A DNA stretch of 64,000 nucleotides from BJGV01 sp964194745 (GCA_965248035.1 OZ252054.1:1736001-1800000), one strand, 5' to 3'. Counted from the stretch's first letter, positions 34,879-43,517 are shown. Notes: a model not told the origin generated them from the sequence alone. Numbers and translations: made by a program.

Positions 34879-35319
34879 ATGAAAAAATTATCGATCTCTG
34901 AAGCAGATTTGTCTTTAAAAATAAAGTACGAAAAAAATATCTGGTTGCAGACCGACATCGAAAACGGTGTGAGTTTGATGGATCATTTGTACGCCAGACT
35001 GGATGCGATGTACCCGTTGCGCTGGCGTTCCGCACACCCTACAGAGATGAGTCTCAGCTGCTGGCGGCACACCTGGGCGGAGGCTTTTGAGGAAGAAAGA
35101 ATACTACCTCACCAGGTTAAGTCTGGAATTACCGAGTGCAGAAAAATGTATGACTGGCCACCTTCCCTAACTGAGTTTTTAAAGGCTTGCAGGGTAACGG
35201 TACCAGTTATGCACAGGAATTTTCCAAAGGGAATAGAACACAAAATTACTAAGAAAGGAATGAAGGAAGGATTGGAGAGGCTACAGATTGTGAAAGAAAA
35301 ATTGTTTGCCAACGCCTGA
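34879..35319 (+). CDS. lambda P-like replication protein
   Basis: 146 residues. CWRHTWAEAFEEERILPHQVKSGITECRKMYDWPPSLTEFLKAC is the pattern of phage P-type helicase recruiters, including the WPPS motif. It follows the initiator gene by 25 bases, as in the lambda O-P order. Confidence 0.7.
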   Translation: MKKLSISEADLSLKIKYEKNIWLQTDIENGVSLMDHLYARLDAMYPLRWRSAHPTEMSLSCWRHTWAEAFEEERILPHQVKSGITECRKMYDWPPSLTEFLKACRVTVPVMHRNFPKGIEHKITKKGMKEGLERLQIVKEKLFANA

Positions 35320-35349
35320 TCTGGATCAACCTGATTTGCTTAAAGGTAC

Positions 35350-35511
35350 ATGGACAAAGTTATAGCTGAAAAACCTGTAACAGGTTATTGCAAAGAAACT
35401 TCTGAAGAAAAGCAAAAGAGAGAATGGGAAAACAAAATCTCAAATACTTACTGCAAATTACCTCCAATGTATCAGTACATCGCTGTGAAGACCAAGAAGG
35501 AGAAGAAGTGA
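35350..35511 (+). CDS. 53-residue phage protein
   Basis: Starts MDKVIAEKPVTGYCKETSEE and is Lys-rich at the end. Its stop overlaps the methyltransferase GTG start by three bases. It resembles small DUF7696-like phage proteins (C-x-E-T-S-E-E pattern), a weak assignment. Confidence 0.5.
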   Translation: MDKVIAEKPVTGYCKETSEEKQKREWENKISNTYCKLPPMYQYIAVKTKKEKK

Positions 35512-36416
35512 GCAAGGTATTTTTTGGCGATTGTAGGGAATCCATGCGACAGATGATCGCTGATGGCGTGAAGGTACAAATGTGCGTGACCTCTCCACCT
35601 TACTATGGACTAAGGGACTACGGACATGGGGGTCAATTGGGGCTTGAGGCAACACCGGAAGAGTTTATTAAGAACATGGTGAGAGTATTCAGGCTGGTAC
35701 GTGATTTACTTAATGATGATGGTGTGCTGTGGCTGAATATTGGCGACAGTTATAACGCAAACCAGGGATCAGGATTCAATGGAAATAAAAGGCTGTCATT
35801 AGAGAATAGATCGACAGTTAGAAAACGTCCCTCATGGTTAAAACCAAAAGACTTAATGGGTATTCCCTGGATGCTGGCTTTTGCGTTACGTAATGATGAT
35901 TGGTATCTCAGGCAGGATGTTATCTGGTCCAAGCCGAATCCAATGCCCGAATCCGTAACTGATCGTTGTACCAGGAGCCATGAATACCTTTTCCTGCTGA
36001 CCAAAAATTCAAAATATTACTATGACAGTGAAGCTATAAGAGAAAAGACGCTGACTAAAGACAATACTTTTCGGGATCGTGACTCAACCAGGCTTAATAA
36101 CACCCCGGGACGAAAGCAAATGGGCGGACTAAAAACCAACAATTACGAAACCCGTAACAAGAGGTCTGTTTGGTCAATCGCTACCAAACCGTATAGTGGG
36201 GCTCACTTTGCCACATTTCCTTCCGAATTAATTAAACCTTGCATACTTGCCGGATCACGTCCTGATGATGTCGTGCTTGATCCATTCTTTGGAAGTGGCA
36301 CTACTGGCCAGGTTTGTGAATCCCTGGGAAGACAATGGATAGGTTGCGAACTAAACAGAGAATACGAATCCTTGCAAAAAGACAGGACCGCGCAAAAAGG
36401 GCTGGTGTTTATATGA
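35508..36416 (+). CDS. phage DNA methyltransferase (orphan)
   Basis: 302 residues from the GTG at 35508 (VSKVFFGDCRESMRQM), chosen over an upstream ATG because SD AAGGAGA and the overlap with the previous stop support it. Motif IV is TSPPYYGLRDYG, motif I is DPFFGSGTTG. No endonuclease partner: the next gene is a general phage nuclease. Likely protects phage DNA from restriction (inference). Confidence 0.88.
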   Translation: MSKVFFGDCRESMRQMIADGVKVQMCVTSPPYYGLRDYGHGGQLGLEATPEEFIKNMVRVFRLVRDLLNDDGVLWLNIGDSYNANQGSGFNGNKRLSLENRSTVRKRPSWLKPKDLMGIPWMLAFALRNDDWYLRQDVIWSKPNPMPESVTDRCTRSHEYLFLLTKNSKYYYDSEAIREKTLTKDNTFRDRDSTRLNNTPGRKQMGGLKTNNYETRNKRSVWSIATKPYSGAHFATFPSELIKPCILAGSRPDDVVLDPFFGSGTTGQVCESLGRQWIGCELNREYESLQKDRTAQKGLVFI

Positions 36417-36781
36417 GCGCCAGCCAGCGAAACAAGGGAAACGCAGGAGAGCGAGAATTATTCAAACTGCTCTCTGGGGAGCTTGGCTTTGTGGTGAAAC
36501 GTAATCTTTCCCAGGCAAGGGGAGGGGGTGCTGATTGTATACAAATTCCCGGGTGGTCGGTTGAGTGTAAACGCCAGGAGAAATTAAATTGTAATGCGTG
36601 GTGGCAACAAACTTTGGATCAATGCGGAGAAGGCGAGGAGCCAATACTTTTTTACAGGCAAAGTAGACAACCCTGGCAAGCGATAATGAGGTTATCGGGC
36701 ATAAATGACAGGTTATACGGTGACTATACGGTTATCTTGCCATTTCTGTCCGCCTGTATGTTGATAAGGGAAACATTGTGA
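36413..36781 (+). CDS. phage PD-(D/E)xK nuclease
   Basis: 122 residues from ATG 36413 overlapping the methyltransferase stop. GERELFKLL, then GGGADCIQIPGWSVECKRQEKL gives D...ECK, the nuclease core found in phage Holliday-junction-type or VRR-like nucleases near NinB. Ends overlapping ninB. Confidence 0.75.
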   Translation: MSASQRNKGNAGERELFKLLSGELGFVVKRNLSQARGGGADCIQIPGWSVECKRQEKLNCNAWWQQTLDQCGEGEEPILFYRQSRQPWQAIMRLSGINDRLYGDYTVILPFLSACMLIRETL

Positions 36782-37212
36782 ATAAACAAACCTTCCGCCT
36801 CATCCACGATCAAGCCAGACGGGGCGCTTGTGAGGCGATTAAAAACGCCCATGAGGGGTATGTGGTGACTATTACGGAACCCAATCGTAATCTGGAGCAG
36901 AACGCCAAGATCCATGCGCAAATTTCGGATATAGCCAGGCAATGCAGGTTTATGGGCAGGAGATTCTCTGTTGAGGACTGGAAACGTTTACTGATTGACG
37001 CATTCGCCAGGATTAAAGTAGCTGAGGGAAGTCCATTGAGAGGGTGGGGGAGAATACTTCCTAATCTGGACGGGTCGGGATTCGTACAGCTTGGCGTTCA
37101 GTCAAGGGATTTTAAAAAAGCAGAGGCAAGCGAGTTTGTTGAATATCTCTATGCATGGGGAACCGGGAATGATGTGGCATGGAGTGATGAAAAAGTGAGG
37201 GTTTCGGCATGA
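36778..37212 (+). CDS. ninB: NinB recombination protein
   Basis: 144 residues from GTG 36778. The segment TITEPNRNLEQNAKIHAQISDIARQ and SVEDWKRLLIDAF is the NinB/Orf signature; lambda Orf binds ssDNA and aids RecBCD-independent recombination. It works naturally with the RecT-type annealing protein encoded leftwards. Confidence 0.85.
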   Translation: MNKQTFRLIHDQARRGACEAIKNAHEGYVVTITEPNRNLEQNAKIHAQISDIARQCRFMGRRFSVEDWKRLLIDAFARIKVAEGSPLRGWGRILPNLDGSGFVQLGVQSRDFKKAEASEFVEYLYAWGTGNDVAWSDEKVRVSA

Positions 37213-37487
37213 CTCCTGCTAGAAGACACATATCTATCGTTGCTGATTTAGGTTGCGTGATTCATCGGGAGTTTCTTGATGAGCGGGTTTCTCCCGAAGT
37301 ACACCATATTGCGGAGGGATCAGGCAGGCGAAGTGACTTCATGGTAGTGGGTTTATGTTTTGAATGTCACCGGGGCGCAGGAGGCTTTCACCATAACCCT
37401 AAAGGTTTTCTGAGACGGTACAAATTACCCACTGAATATCATTTACTGGATTTGGTGAATAGGTTTCGCGCGCAGGACGGAACTTAG
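37209..37487 (+). CDS. Ref-like HNH protein
   Basis: 92 residues: VADLGCVIH, SPEVHHIAEGSGRRSDFMVVGLCFECHRGAGGFH and a tail YKLPTEYHLLDLVN match the P1 Ref/DUF968-type HNH fold. In P1, Ref is a RecA-directed nuclease. Coupled to ninB by a 4-base overlap. Confidence 0.75.
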   Translation: MTPARRHISIVADLGCVIHREFLDERVSPEVHHIAEGSGRRSDFMVVGLCFECHRGAGGFHHNPKGFLRRYKLPTEYHLLDLVNRFRAQDGT

Positions 37488-37570
37488 TATAATACAATAT
37501 GTTGATTCTGGTATCAAAAAAGGCGGGTTTATACAAGATTCTATCTATATGTAGTGGGTAAGGGGCAACA

Positions 37571-37942
37571 TTGATCGAAGCGCTGGTTATAAGTAGATTA
37601 TTGCGTTGGGCTAAGTGGAAGTTTAAAAACAACGAGGCAGCAGGATATGCAAGTCAGGTAAACTTTGTACGCTTGGCTCCTACAACTACACACTTTGTTG
37701 ATCGTGACCCTGGTATTGATACTGAATGTGAGCTTACAGAGAAAGCTTTTAATTCAATGCCTGTAATATACAAGTCAATTATATGGGTGGAATATCTATC
37801 TACTGATAGAACTCTCTATGATAAATCTCACAGGTTTGGACGCTCAAAGAGACACTACAGAAGAACGCTTGAAGAAGCGCATGTTATGATAGGCACAGTG
37901 ATTGATCAGTTGTATGAAAGGCGTCAGGAGAGTGTAGCGTGA
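37571..37942 (+). CDS. Q-like late antiterminator
   Basis: 123 residues from a TTG start after GTAAGGGG. LLRWAKWKFKNNEAAGYASQVNFVRL, then ELTEKAFNSMPVIYKSIIWVEYLS and the helix-turn-helix-like SHRFGRSKRHYRRTLEEAH fit the Q-type family of betaproteobacterial phages. Position before the late genes agrees. Element C is inserted only 5 bases after its stop and may affect late transcription. Confidence 0.65.
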   Translation: MIEALVISRLLRWAKWKFKNNEAAGYASQVNFVRLAPTTTHFVDRDPGIDTECELTEKAFNSMPVIYKSIIWVEYLSTDRTLYDKSHRFGRSKRHYRRTLEEAHVMIGTVIDQLYERRQESVA

Positions 37943-37978
37943 ATATTGGGAATTATATACTTATTGCCCCTAAACTTC

Positions 37979-38140
37979 TTAGTGTTCTGATAATTCAAGG
38001 GTTTTCAAATTCAATTTGTACTTAGTCTCAAGCTCTTTATTGTTTGGCTGATGATCGGGCTTCTTGGGCGGTTCTTTAGGCTTAAAGCCGCCTACTTTCT
38101 TGACCAGTCTGCCTAGGTTATTCAGGTCTTTATCTTTCAT
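37979..38140 (-). CDS. small protein downstream of the BglII-like gene, element C
   Basis: 53 residues with a good RBS (AAGGAGA). Pro/Lys-rich centre then HQPNNKELETKYKL, which recalls the QPSKAELE motif of the element A and D small proteins. Unknown function. Confidence 0.55.
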   Translation of the reverse strand: MKDKDLNNLGRLVKKVGGFKPKEPPKKPDHQPNNKELETKYKLNLKTLELSEH

Positions 38141-38152
38141 AACAATCTCCTT

Positions 38153-38764
38153 TTATGGTGTAACACCAATCAAAACCAATGGGACAGATGGTACGCCTCG
38201 ACCCTGGCGAATGACGTTGACCAAGTCCCGCTCATAATAGGGCACACCGCTAGACATATCCCTTTCTAATTCCTTCATGGGAAGTATTTCTATGCCAACA
38301 TCGATAATATCTGAAACATAGAAACTTAAATGCTTCACAAACAGATCATGCGCAACGAATGCGTATTTACCAAATTGAACCTCCACCGCTACACGGCTCT
38401 TTACGAAGTCGGTCTGGTTGTAAGACATAATAGGAGTGTGCCCTGCTTTTTCAATTGTTTTTTTCTGATCATCTGCCGGTTGATCGTATGTACTACGTAC
38501 AAGCTTTTCATCATCTGTTACCCAGAATGTATGTTTACGTTCACCCCACCCCTTTGCCTCAAGCCCATCCTTAAAAGCGGCATTCATTTCACCAGGGGAG
38601 TATAAAAGCTTTCCCGGCATGGTCTTTTCCTTCGATACCTTGTTCTTACATCTATGAGCATCAACGCCCTTAATCACGTCCTGAACCTCCTGCCATAGCT
38701 GCGGTTGATGGACTAATAAATATTCCTCTCCATTTAAATGGGAATACTTTGCTGCGATTCTCAC
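38153..38764 (-). CDS. BglII-like restriction endonuclease, element C
   Basis: 203 residues. SHLNGEEYLLVHQPQLWQEVQDVI near the start and the catalytic strand SRVAVEVQFGKYAFVAHDLF match the BglII fold family (compare DTLVEVQFSNYPFL in R.BglII as I recall it), with YYERDLVNVI further on. Specificity may be AGATCT/GATC-like but is not provable here. It overlaps the methyltransferase stop by 1 base. Confidence 0.75.
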   Translation of the reverse strand: MRIAAKYSHLNGEEYLLVHQPQLWQEVQDVIKGVDAHRCKNKVSKEKTMPGKLLYSPGEMNAAFKDGLEAKGWGERKHTFWVTDDEKLVRSTYDQPADDQKKTIEKAGHTPIMSYNQTDFVKSRVAVEVQFGKYAFVAHDLFVKHLSFYVSDIIDVGIEILPMKELERDMSSGVPYYERDLVNVIRQGRGVPSVPLVLIGVTP

Positions 38765-39594
38765 TAATGCCCGCCATTTAACAACGCCGGATCATATATA
38801 GGCTTGCCCATTGGCCTTGTCCGTAACGACCCCGCTGCAAGATCTTTGATACGTTCTTGGGCTATCGCGACATACTCTTCTACTGTGTCGCATCCGTAGC
38901 CCTCCCTTCCGTGTTTAAGGGCTGCAATGATAGATGACCCCACGCCCATGTAAGGATCAAACACCGCATCCCCTTCGTTAGTGAGAGAGAGTACCAATCG
39001 TTCTACCAGCTCAACGGGAAACTGGCATGGGTGTATGGTCTTTTCAGGGTGCTTGCTCTTGACGTTGGGAAACATCCACACGTCAGATGGGTTCTTGCCT
39101 TTGGGGTTGCAAGACAACTTACCTGCATTCGGTCCCTTGAAGTGCCTCTTATTCGGATATTTACACGGCACCCGAATCGGGTCTAGATTCCATATATAGT
39201 CGTCACCCTTAGTCCACCAATTGATTGTCTCATAACGTCCTGACAATCGCCTGGAGCAGTGAAGACCATGACCGAAGTGCCAGATGATTCGGTTACGAAG
39301 CTTAAGCCCATGATCTCTGAAAAATGGAAACAGCATAGAATCAAGTGGAATGATTTCTCCATTCTCTACGTAGTTACCGACTTGCCAGCAGATTGAGCCT
39401 CGATCATCAAGGAGCCTGACACATTCATTAATGATGCGTTCCTGCATGGCAAGATATACGTTTATCTTTGAGCGGCTTTCGTAGGATTTGCCAAGGTTGT
39501 AGGGAGGGGATGTGATAATCAGATTGAAATTTCCATCAGGGAATGGGCGCATGAAGTCTATATTGTCCTGACAATTGACAACAGCACGGGTCAT
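38764..39594 (-). CDS. amino DNA methyltransferase, element C
   Basis: 276 residues: N-terminal TSPPYNLGKSYESRS (about 30) and C-terminal DPYMGVGSSIIAALKHGREGYG, beta-type order. The middle holds NWWTKGDDYIWNLDPIRVP and a HPCQFPVELVERLV segment typical of type II enzymes. ATG overlaps the transposase stop (ATGA). Confidence 0.9.
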   Translation of the reverse strand: MTRAVVNCQDNIDFMRPFPDGNFNLIITSPPYNLGKSYESRSKINVYLAMQERIINECVRLLDDRGSICWQVGNYVENGEIIPLDSMLFPFFRDHGLKLRNRIIWHFGHGLHCSRRLSGRYETINWWTKGDDYIWNLDPIRVPCKYPNKRHFKGPNAGKLSCNPKGKNPSDVWMFPNVKSKHPEKTIHPCQFPVELVERLVLSLTNEGDAVFDPYMGVGSSIIAALKHGREGYGCDTVEEYVAIAQERIKDLAAGSLRTRPMGKPIYDPALLNGGH

Positions 39595-40532
39595 GCAATC
39601 AACCCCTTGTAAGTTAACCGCTTACCTGCACTGGCAGCACATACAGACTTGATCCTGTCCATTGTATCAACCAAGCAATTTCCTTCATTCAGCCGGAAGG
39701 TAAACTCATTCACATATCGGTGTAAGTGCTTGGTGCTGAAATGATGGAAGGTGCCATTGTGCCCACGCTTCAATACTGCCCACACACTTTCAATCCCGTT
39801 GGTATGAGCCATGCCGTTGACGTATTCCTTAGCTGAATGATTAACGCTCTGGTGTCGATAAAAGATACTGTTTAGCCCACAATACCCCCTGTGGTCATCC
39901 GTATATAATTGGGCACCTACCTGAACATTGGAATGAATAGCATCTTGTAGGGTCTTCTGGCTGGTATTAGCAATGGGCATGGCTTTAACCTTGCCCCCGC
40001 GTTCACGCATACCCAGCACGGCTGTTTTACCAACTGCTCCTCGACCTGCTTTTAGTCTCTTCTCTGCATGTTTGTTGACCTCTTTGCCACCGATGTAAGT
40101 TTCATCAATTTCAACCCCACCGCTTAGTAGACTGGCATTAGTGTGGCAGGATTCTCTAATGCGCTGTAGCAGAAACAATGCGGTTTTCTGAGTGATATCT
40201 AGCTCTTTAGATAATTGTAAGCTGGACACCCCTTTACGGGCGGTCACTACTGTGTACATTGCAAATAGCCATTTATGCAATGGCAGTCTGGAGTTCTCGA
40301 ATACAGTACCTGTTCTCACTGTAAAGTCCTTCTTACAATCCGCGCATCTATGACCGCCACGGCTCCTCCTTGGGTAGGTCTTGATGTTGCCACAATAGCA
40401 ACAGATGGGTGTATCGCCCCACATCTGTTTCTCCATAAATACTCTGGCTTTTTCCTCGTTAGGGAATAACCGCATGAATGAATATACCGATAGTGTTTTG
40501 GCTTTCTGAGTAATAGTTTTTATGCAATCCAT
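39591..40532 (-). CDS. IS1595-family transposase, element C
   Basis: 313 residues, apparently intact: zinc ribbon CCYCGNIKT... HRCADCKKDFTV, catalytic VEIDETYIGGKEVNKHAEKR, LYTDDHRGYCGLN and THTNGIES-type NHSAKEYVNGMAHTNGIESV. The start ATG 40532 gives an N-terminus (KTITQKAKTLSVYSFMRLFP) like that of element E. Confidence 0.95.
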   Translation of the reverse strand: MDCIKTITQKAKTLSVYSFMRLFPNEEKARVFMEKQMWGDTPICCYCGNIKTYPRRSRGGHRCADCKKDFTVRTGTVFENSRLPLHKWLFAMYTVVTARKGVSSLQLSKELDITQKTALFLLQRIRESCHTNASLLSGGVEIDETYIGGKEVNKHAEKRLKAGRGAVGKTAVLGMRERGGKVKAMPIANTSQKTLQDAIHSNVQVGAQLYTDDHRGYCGLNSIFYRHQSVNHSAKEYVNGMAHTNGIESVWAVLKRGHNGTFHHFSTKHLHRYVNEFTFRLNEGNCLVDTMDRIKSVCAASAGKRLTYKGLIA

Positions 40533-40618
40533 TTTACACTATACGCCCCTAAAGTCAAGTAAATTACTGTGATTTATACTTAACTTTAGGAATTATATAC
40601 ATTAGTCACAAATAATTC

Positions 40619-40657
40619 TTGACGTACGGTAACAATTATGTTATTCTTTAGTCACAA
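40619..40657 (+). promoter_or_regulatory. element D promoter with repeated terminal core
   Basis: TTGACG (40619-40624), 17 bases, TATTCT (40642-40647), then TTAGTCACAA (40648-40657), the terminal-repeat core, right over the predicted transcription start. It would now drive the methyltransferase. Confidence 0.55.
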
Positions 40658-40680
40658 TTTAAATGAAAGAGGATAACAAA

Positions 40681-40823
40681 ATGGCTGGTAAATCATATCG
40701 TAAAGGGTTAACACTTTTTGATGTTATCGGGATGTTTCCTGATGAAACAGCAGCAAAGAAATGGCAGTCCTCGCTAAAGGCATGACAGGCAAGAGACTTA
40801 AATACCATGACCTGATTGCATAG
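40681..40823 (+). pseudogene. IS1595-family transposase remnant, element D
   Basis: The first 34 codons (KSYRKGLTLFDVIGMFPDETAAKKW) and the last 12 or so (GMTGKRLKYHDLIA) remain, in different frames. The zinc ribbon and whole catalytic domain between them are deleted. The start matches the element A N-terminus (HYRKGIMLKGIFKMFPDD). Confidence 0.9.
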
Positions 40824-40831
40824 AGACAGCC

Positions 40832-41761
40832 ATGGCAAACACAAAGAGAGCGAATGGCAGGTATTACACACAAGGGAACCCATTTAATAATGCACCATTC
40901 AAAGAGTGGGCAGGACAGGCGGGGTTGCCCGACAATCGTATTTTAGAGCCATTCGCAGGGTCTGACAGCCTGATAAAACTATTGTCTGGTATGAACTTAT
41001 GCCATAATTCCACATCTTACGACATTACCCCTTACGGTAAAGATGTAAGACGAAAGGACACCCTGTCTCACTTCCCGCGGGGATATGATATTTGTGTTAC
41101 CAATCCACCATGGCTGGCAAAGAATAGTGCTACTGTAAGGGGTTTAGCTTATCCTGAATGCGACTATGACGATATTTATAAGTTAGCATTAGAAAGATGC
41201 CTCCAACGTTGTCAGTATATAGCAGCACTTGTGCCTGAATCATTTATCACTGCGGACATTTTTCAGGACAGGCTTAAGTCATTTGTATCACTTACGGCTC
41301 AAATGTTCGCTGAAACACAGCATCCCGTAGGCTTGGCGTTGTTCGTTCCTGACTCTGTGTATGATGTGGATATATGGTCAGGAGACCGGCACATTGGTCT
41401 GCTGTCTCTGTTGAAAAAATTAAAACCTGAACAACAACAATCAGGTATCAACGTCAGGTTTAATGACCCTGACGGGAATGTAGGACTGATTGCGCTGGAT
41501 AATACAAAGGAAGAATCAATCCGGTTTTGTGATGTGCAGGAGTTATCAGATTATCAGGTTAAATCCACCGGGCGACATATAACGAAGCTGATGGTTGACG
41601 GGCAAATAAGAATTGATGAATGGAACAGGATTATTAAAGAGTTCCGAAATAAAACTTACGATGTTCTGATGACTTGCTATAAAGGAGTCAGGCAAGACGG
41701 TAAATATCGCCGTAGGTGCGACTGGGCACTGGCACGAGGTATTATTCATCATGTCGGTTAA
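40832..41761 (+). CDS. N6-adenine-type DNA methyltransferase, element D
   Basis: 309 residues, different from the other cassette enzymes: SAM motif first (RILEPFAGSDSLIKLL, about 38) and catalytic NPPWLAKNSA at about 93, the gamma order with NPPW of adenine methylases. Starts 9 bases after the transposase remnant. Ends overlapping the next gene by 11 bases. Confidence 0.85.
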   Translation: MANTKRANGRYYTQGNPFNNAPFKEWAGQAGLPDNRILEPFAGSDSLIKLLSGMNLCHNSTSYDITPYGKDVRRKDTLSHFPRGYDICVTNPPWLAKNSATVRGLAYPECDYDDIYKLALERCLQRCQYIAALVPESFITADIFQDRLKSFVSLTAQMFAETQHPVGLALFVPDSVYDVDIWSGDRHIGLLSLLKKLKPEQQQSGINVRFNDPDGNVGLIALDNTKEESIRFCDVQELSDYQVKSTGRHITKLMVDGQIRIDEWNRIIKEFRNKTYDVLMTCYKGVRQDGKYRRRCDWALARGIIHHVG

Positions 41762-42443
41762 ACACAGTCCGCCGCCTGATTATAAGTCTATAGAACGACT
41801 GGAATGGAAGAAAGCACATGAAGATGTCACACAGGAAGCAGAAAGCAGAACAGGACGTCTTATCAAGCGTGTACGGGGGTTTATGTGGAGATTTGGCTAC
41901 AGAGAAAATGACGTATTACAGAAGATAAGAACGGATAGTATGTTTGCTGCATGGTTTGCAAAAGAGCCTCGCCGAACCGGATTGCATGAAGTAGCGGCGG
42001 CTGGGTGGATAGAGACTTTACCATGGGTAAGTGATTTTGAAGTGCTACAGAAGTCCGGCAAGAATGCCCTTAAAGTTTCCAGTGATGGAAACATCGAATC
42101 AGAAACGAACAGACGTAAACTGCCCGGAAAATCTCTCGACTTCAGATGGAGAACCGGGGGCAAGACATTTTACGCTATGCATAAATATACACAGGAAGGC
42201 GGGGGAAACCAGGACAGTCAGTACAAGGAAATGGCAGAGCTGATGAAACGCTTTTTGCAGTGTCAAAATCGTGATGTTGTTTTGTTGATTATAGTAGACG
42301 GAGCGTACTACGAAGAACGCGATCGTCAACGAATCACAGAGTTGAGAAAGAACCAGAGGGAAACACCGCCAAAGAGCTATGTTTTTCCCCTAGGTGAAAT
42401 TCCTGAATTATTGGAACAGTACACAGGGGGCAGTCATGAATAA
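41751..42443 (+). CDS. putative restriction endonuclease, element D
   Basis: 230 residues, unassigned family. KSLDFRWRTGGKTFYAMHKYTQEGGGNQDSQ could be a D-x(n)-xHK nuclease strand, and the tail (LLIIVDGAYYEERDRQRITEL) resembles restriction enzymes that bind a partner strand. Inferred to be the endonuclease from its overlap with the methyltransferase and its place in the cassette. Confidence 0.6.
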   Translation: MSVKHSPPPDYKSIERLEWKKAHEDVTQEAESRTGRLIKRVRGFMWRFGYRENDVLQKIRTDSMFAAWFAKEPRRTGLHEVAAAGWIETLPWVSDFEVLQKSGKNALKVSSDGNIESETNRRKLPGKSLDFRWRTGGKTFYAMHKYTQEGGGNQDSQYKEMAELMKRFLQCQNRDVVLLIIVDGAYYEERDRQRITELRKNQRETPPKSYVFPLGEIPELLEQYTGGSHE

Positions 42444-42600
42444 AAGAGAAATCAAAACGCCGGAGAGAGTCATAGATATGCCGCAACAGAATAAGTATCA
42501 ACCATCCAAAGCTGAAAATGAACAGATAGTGAATATGCCCGGAGTAAGTAGAAAAACTGTTCGAAAGGCGATTTTCAGACCTATAAGAAGCATAGGATAG
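42436..42600 (+). CDS. small basic protein with YQPSKAENE motif, element D
   Basis: 54 residues, overlapping the endonuclease stop. NKYQPSKAENEQIVNMPGVSRKTVRKAI matches the element A small protein over the QPSKAE core and continues with a possible helix-turn-helix-like end (VSRKTVRKAIFR). Confidence 0.6.
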   Translation: MNKREIKTPERVIDMPQQNKYQPSKAENEQIVNMPGVSRKTVRKAIFRPIRSIG

Positions 42601-42647
42601 CTGGATTTTGTGACTAATGCATATAATTCCCCTTAGTTAGGTGAGCT

Positions 42648-42917
42648 TTAGTAAGGATTGTCGTCAAAAAACTCCCTGTACAACCTTTCTTCCCTCCTCA
42701 TGTGCTGAGCCTCTATCTTTTCTAGTTCCCTCATGGACTGATCAAATTCTCGGTTTTCTTTGGCAATATGGGCAGCAATATCAGCTTGAGATTGCCTTAA
42801 CTCGATATCATAAATATCTGATTCTATCGCTTGGAGACGAGATTCCTCATAAACATCCAGCTCCGCATAAGCAGGGAAAGCAAACATTGTGGCAAGTACG
42901 AATATAAGAGTTCTCAT
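42648..42917 (-). CDS. secreted coiled-coil phage protein
   Basis: 89 residues from ATG 42917 (RBS AGGATC). Signal peptide RTLIFVLATMFAFPAYA, then a charged helix (ESRLQAIESDIYDIELRQSQADI). It is on the strand opposite to the late genes, so may be a lysogenic-conversion-type gene. No family recognised. Confidence 0.6.
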   Translation of the reverse strand: MRTLIFVLATMFAFPAYAELDVYEESRLQAIESDIYDIELRQSQADIAAHIAKENREFDQSMRELEKIEAQHMRREERLYREFFDDNPY

Positions 42918-43054
42918 AATTGTGATCCTATAATATAACGACAAAGAGCATTAACAAGTTGACTAATTTATTGTCTACCTCGGTATAATGATTGTCAAAT
43001 GATATATTTAGTTCAAAATGCGCGTTTCTAAGAGATTATTTTATGTCCGGCAAT

Positions 43055-43096
43055 GGTAAGGTATAGGGTAAAATAACGTATTCAATGGGTTTCAGA
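43055..43096 (+). repeat. duplicated about 41-bp upstream sequence, copy 1
   Basis: GTAAGGTATAGG...ACGTATTCAATGGGTTTCAGA occurs here and, with few differences, at 43584-43624. In both places it directly precedes a small gene, so part of it may act as a shared leader. Confidence 0.7.
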
Positions 43097-43111
43097 CTAT
43101 GAGGATCTAAG

Positions 43112-43327
43112 ATGGATGAATGTAATCATATGTCTTTGCAGCGCGCAAAAGTGAAGCCGGCACTATTCAAGTGTAGTAGCTGTGATGCTCAGTTCACCAC
43201 AACGGAAATATTCACAAGGCTTTCAGAAGAGAAACTGCAGCCGCGTGCTGTCCTGATGGATGACGAGGTATTCAATATCCGATTGATGCCGCAAACCGGC
43301 CCTGATGTAATATTCGGCGGCAAATGA
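43112..43327 (+). CDS. 71-residue zinc-ribbon-like phage protein
   Basis: Contains FKCSSCDAQFTTTEIF, a C-x2-C knuckle with C4/H6 near the start as possible ligands. Weak RBS. Unknown function. Confidence 0.5.
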   Translation: MDECNHMSLQRAKVKPALFKCSSCDAQFTTTEIFTRLSEEKLQPRAVLMDDEVFNIRLMPQTGPDVIFGGK

Positions 43328-43517
43328 AAGCTGACAAATAAACATAATTTAGCCGATCAGCTAATAGATACTAATTCTAGAGAAAATTACTACATTTAGT
43401 ATTTATTTATCCAAAAAAAGATAGAAAACCACTAGATATTGTGGTAGAGTAATTTCATTGTAGTATGTAACCAAATTTGTTTCTGAATAGATTATTAACT
43501 CCATAAATGGAGGAATT

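Larger units (their letters stand above)
37948..40588 (-). mobile_element. Element C: IS1595-type restriction-modification element, right end truncated
   Basis: The left end begins GGGAATTATATAC followed by core GCCCCTAAA (37966-37974). On the minus strand it carries transposase, methyltransferase, BglII-like endonuclease and a small ORF. At the right the expected complement (TTTAGGGGC then GTATATAATTCCC) stops after TTTAGG at 40585-40590, exactly where the end of element D starts. The core also occurs upstream of the transposase at 40545-40553. No target duplication can be scored. Confidence 0.85.
40589..42631 (+). mobile_element. Element D: non-autonomous IS1595-type restriction-modification element
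   Basis: Ends GGAATTATATAC (left) and GCATATAATTCCC (right), followed inward by core TTAGTCACAA (40602-40611) and its complement (42608-42617). Carries a gutted transposase, an intact methyltransferase, an endonuclease-like gene and a small ORF. No matching target duplication is seen, as expected if its left side sits in the broken end of element C. Confidence 0.85.

Noticed and set aside
35508..36781. Phage methyltransferase and the next nuclease as a sixth RM cassette
   Set aside because: No transposase or terminal repeats surround them, the nuclease is of the general phage recombination type, and both fit the normal phage operon.
37948..42631. Elements C and D as one composite transposon moved as a unit
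   Set aside because: The outer flanks (TGAATATT left, CTTAGTTA right) do not match and the right end of C is truncated, so no evidence supports joint transposition.
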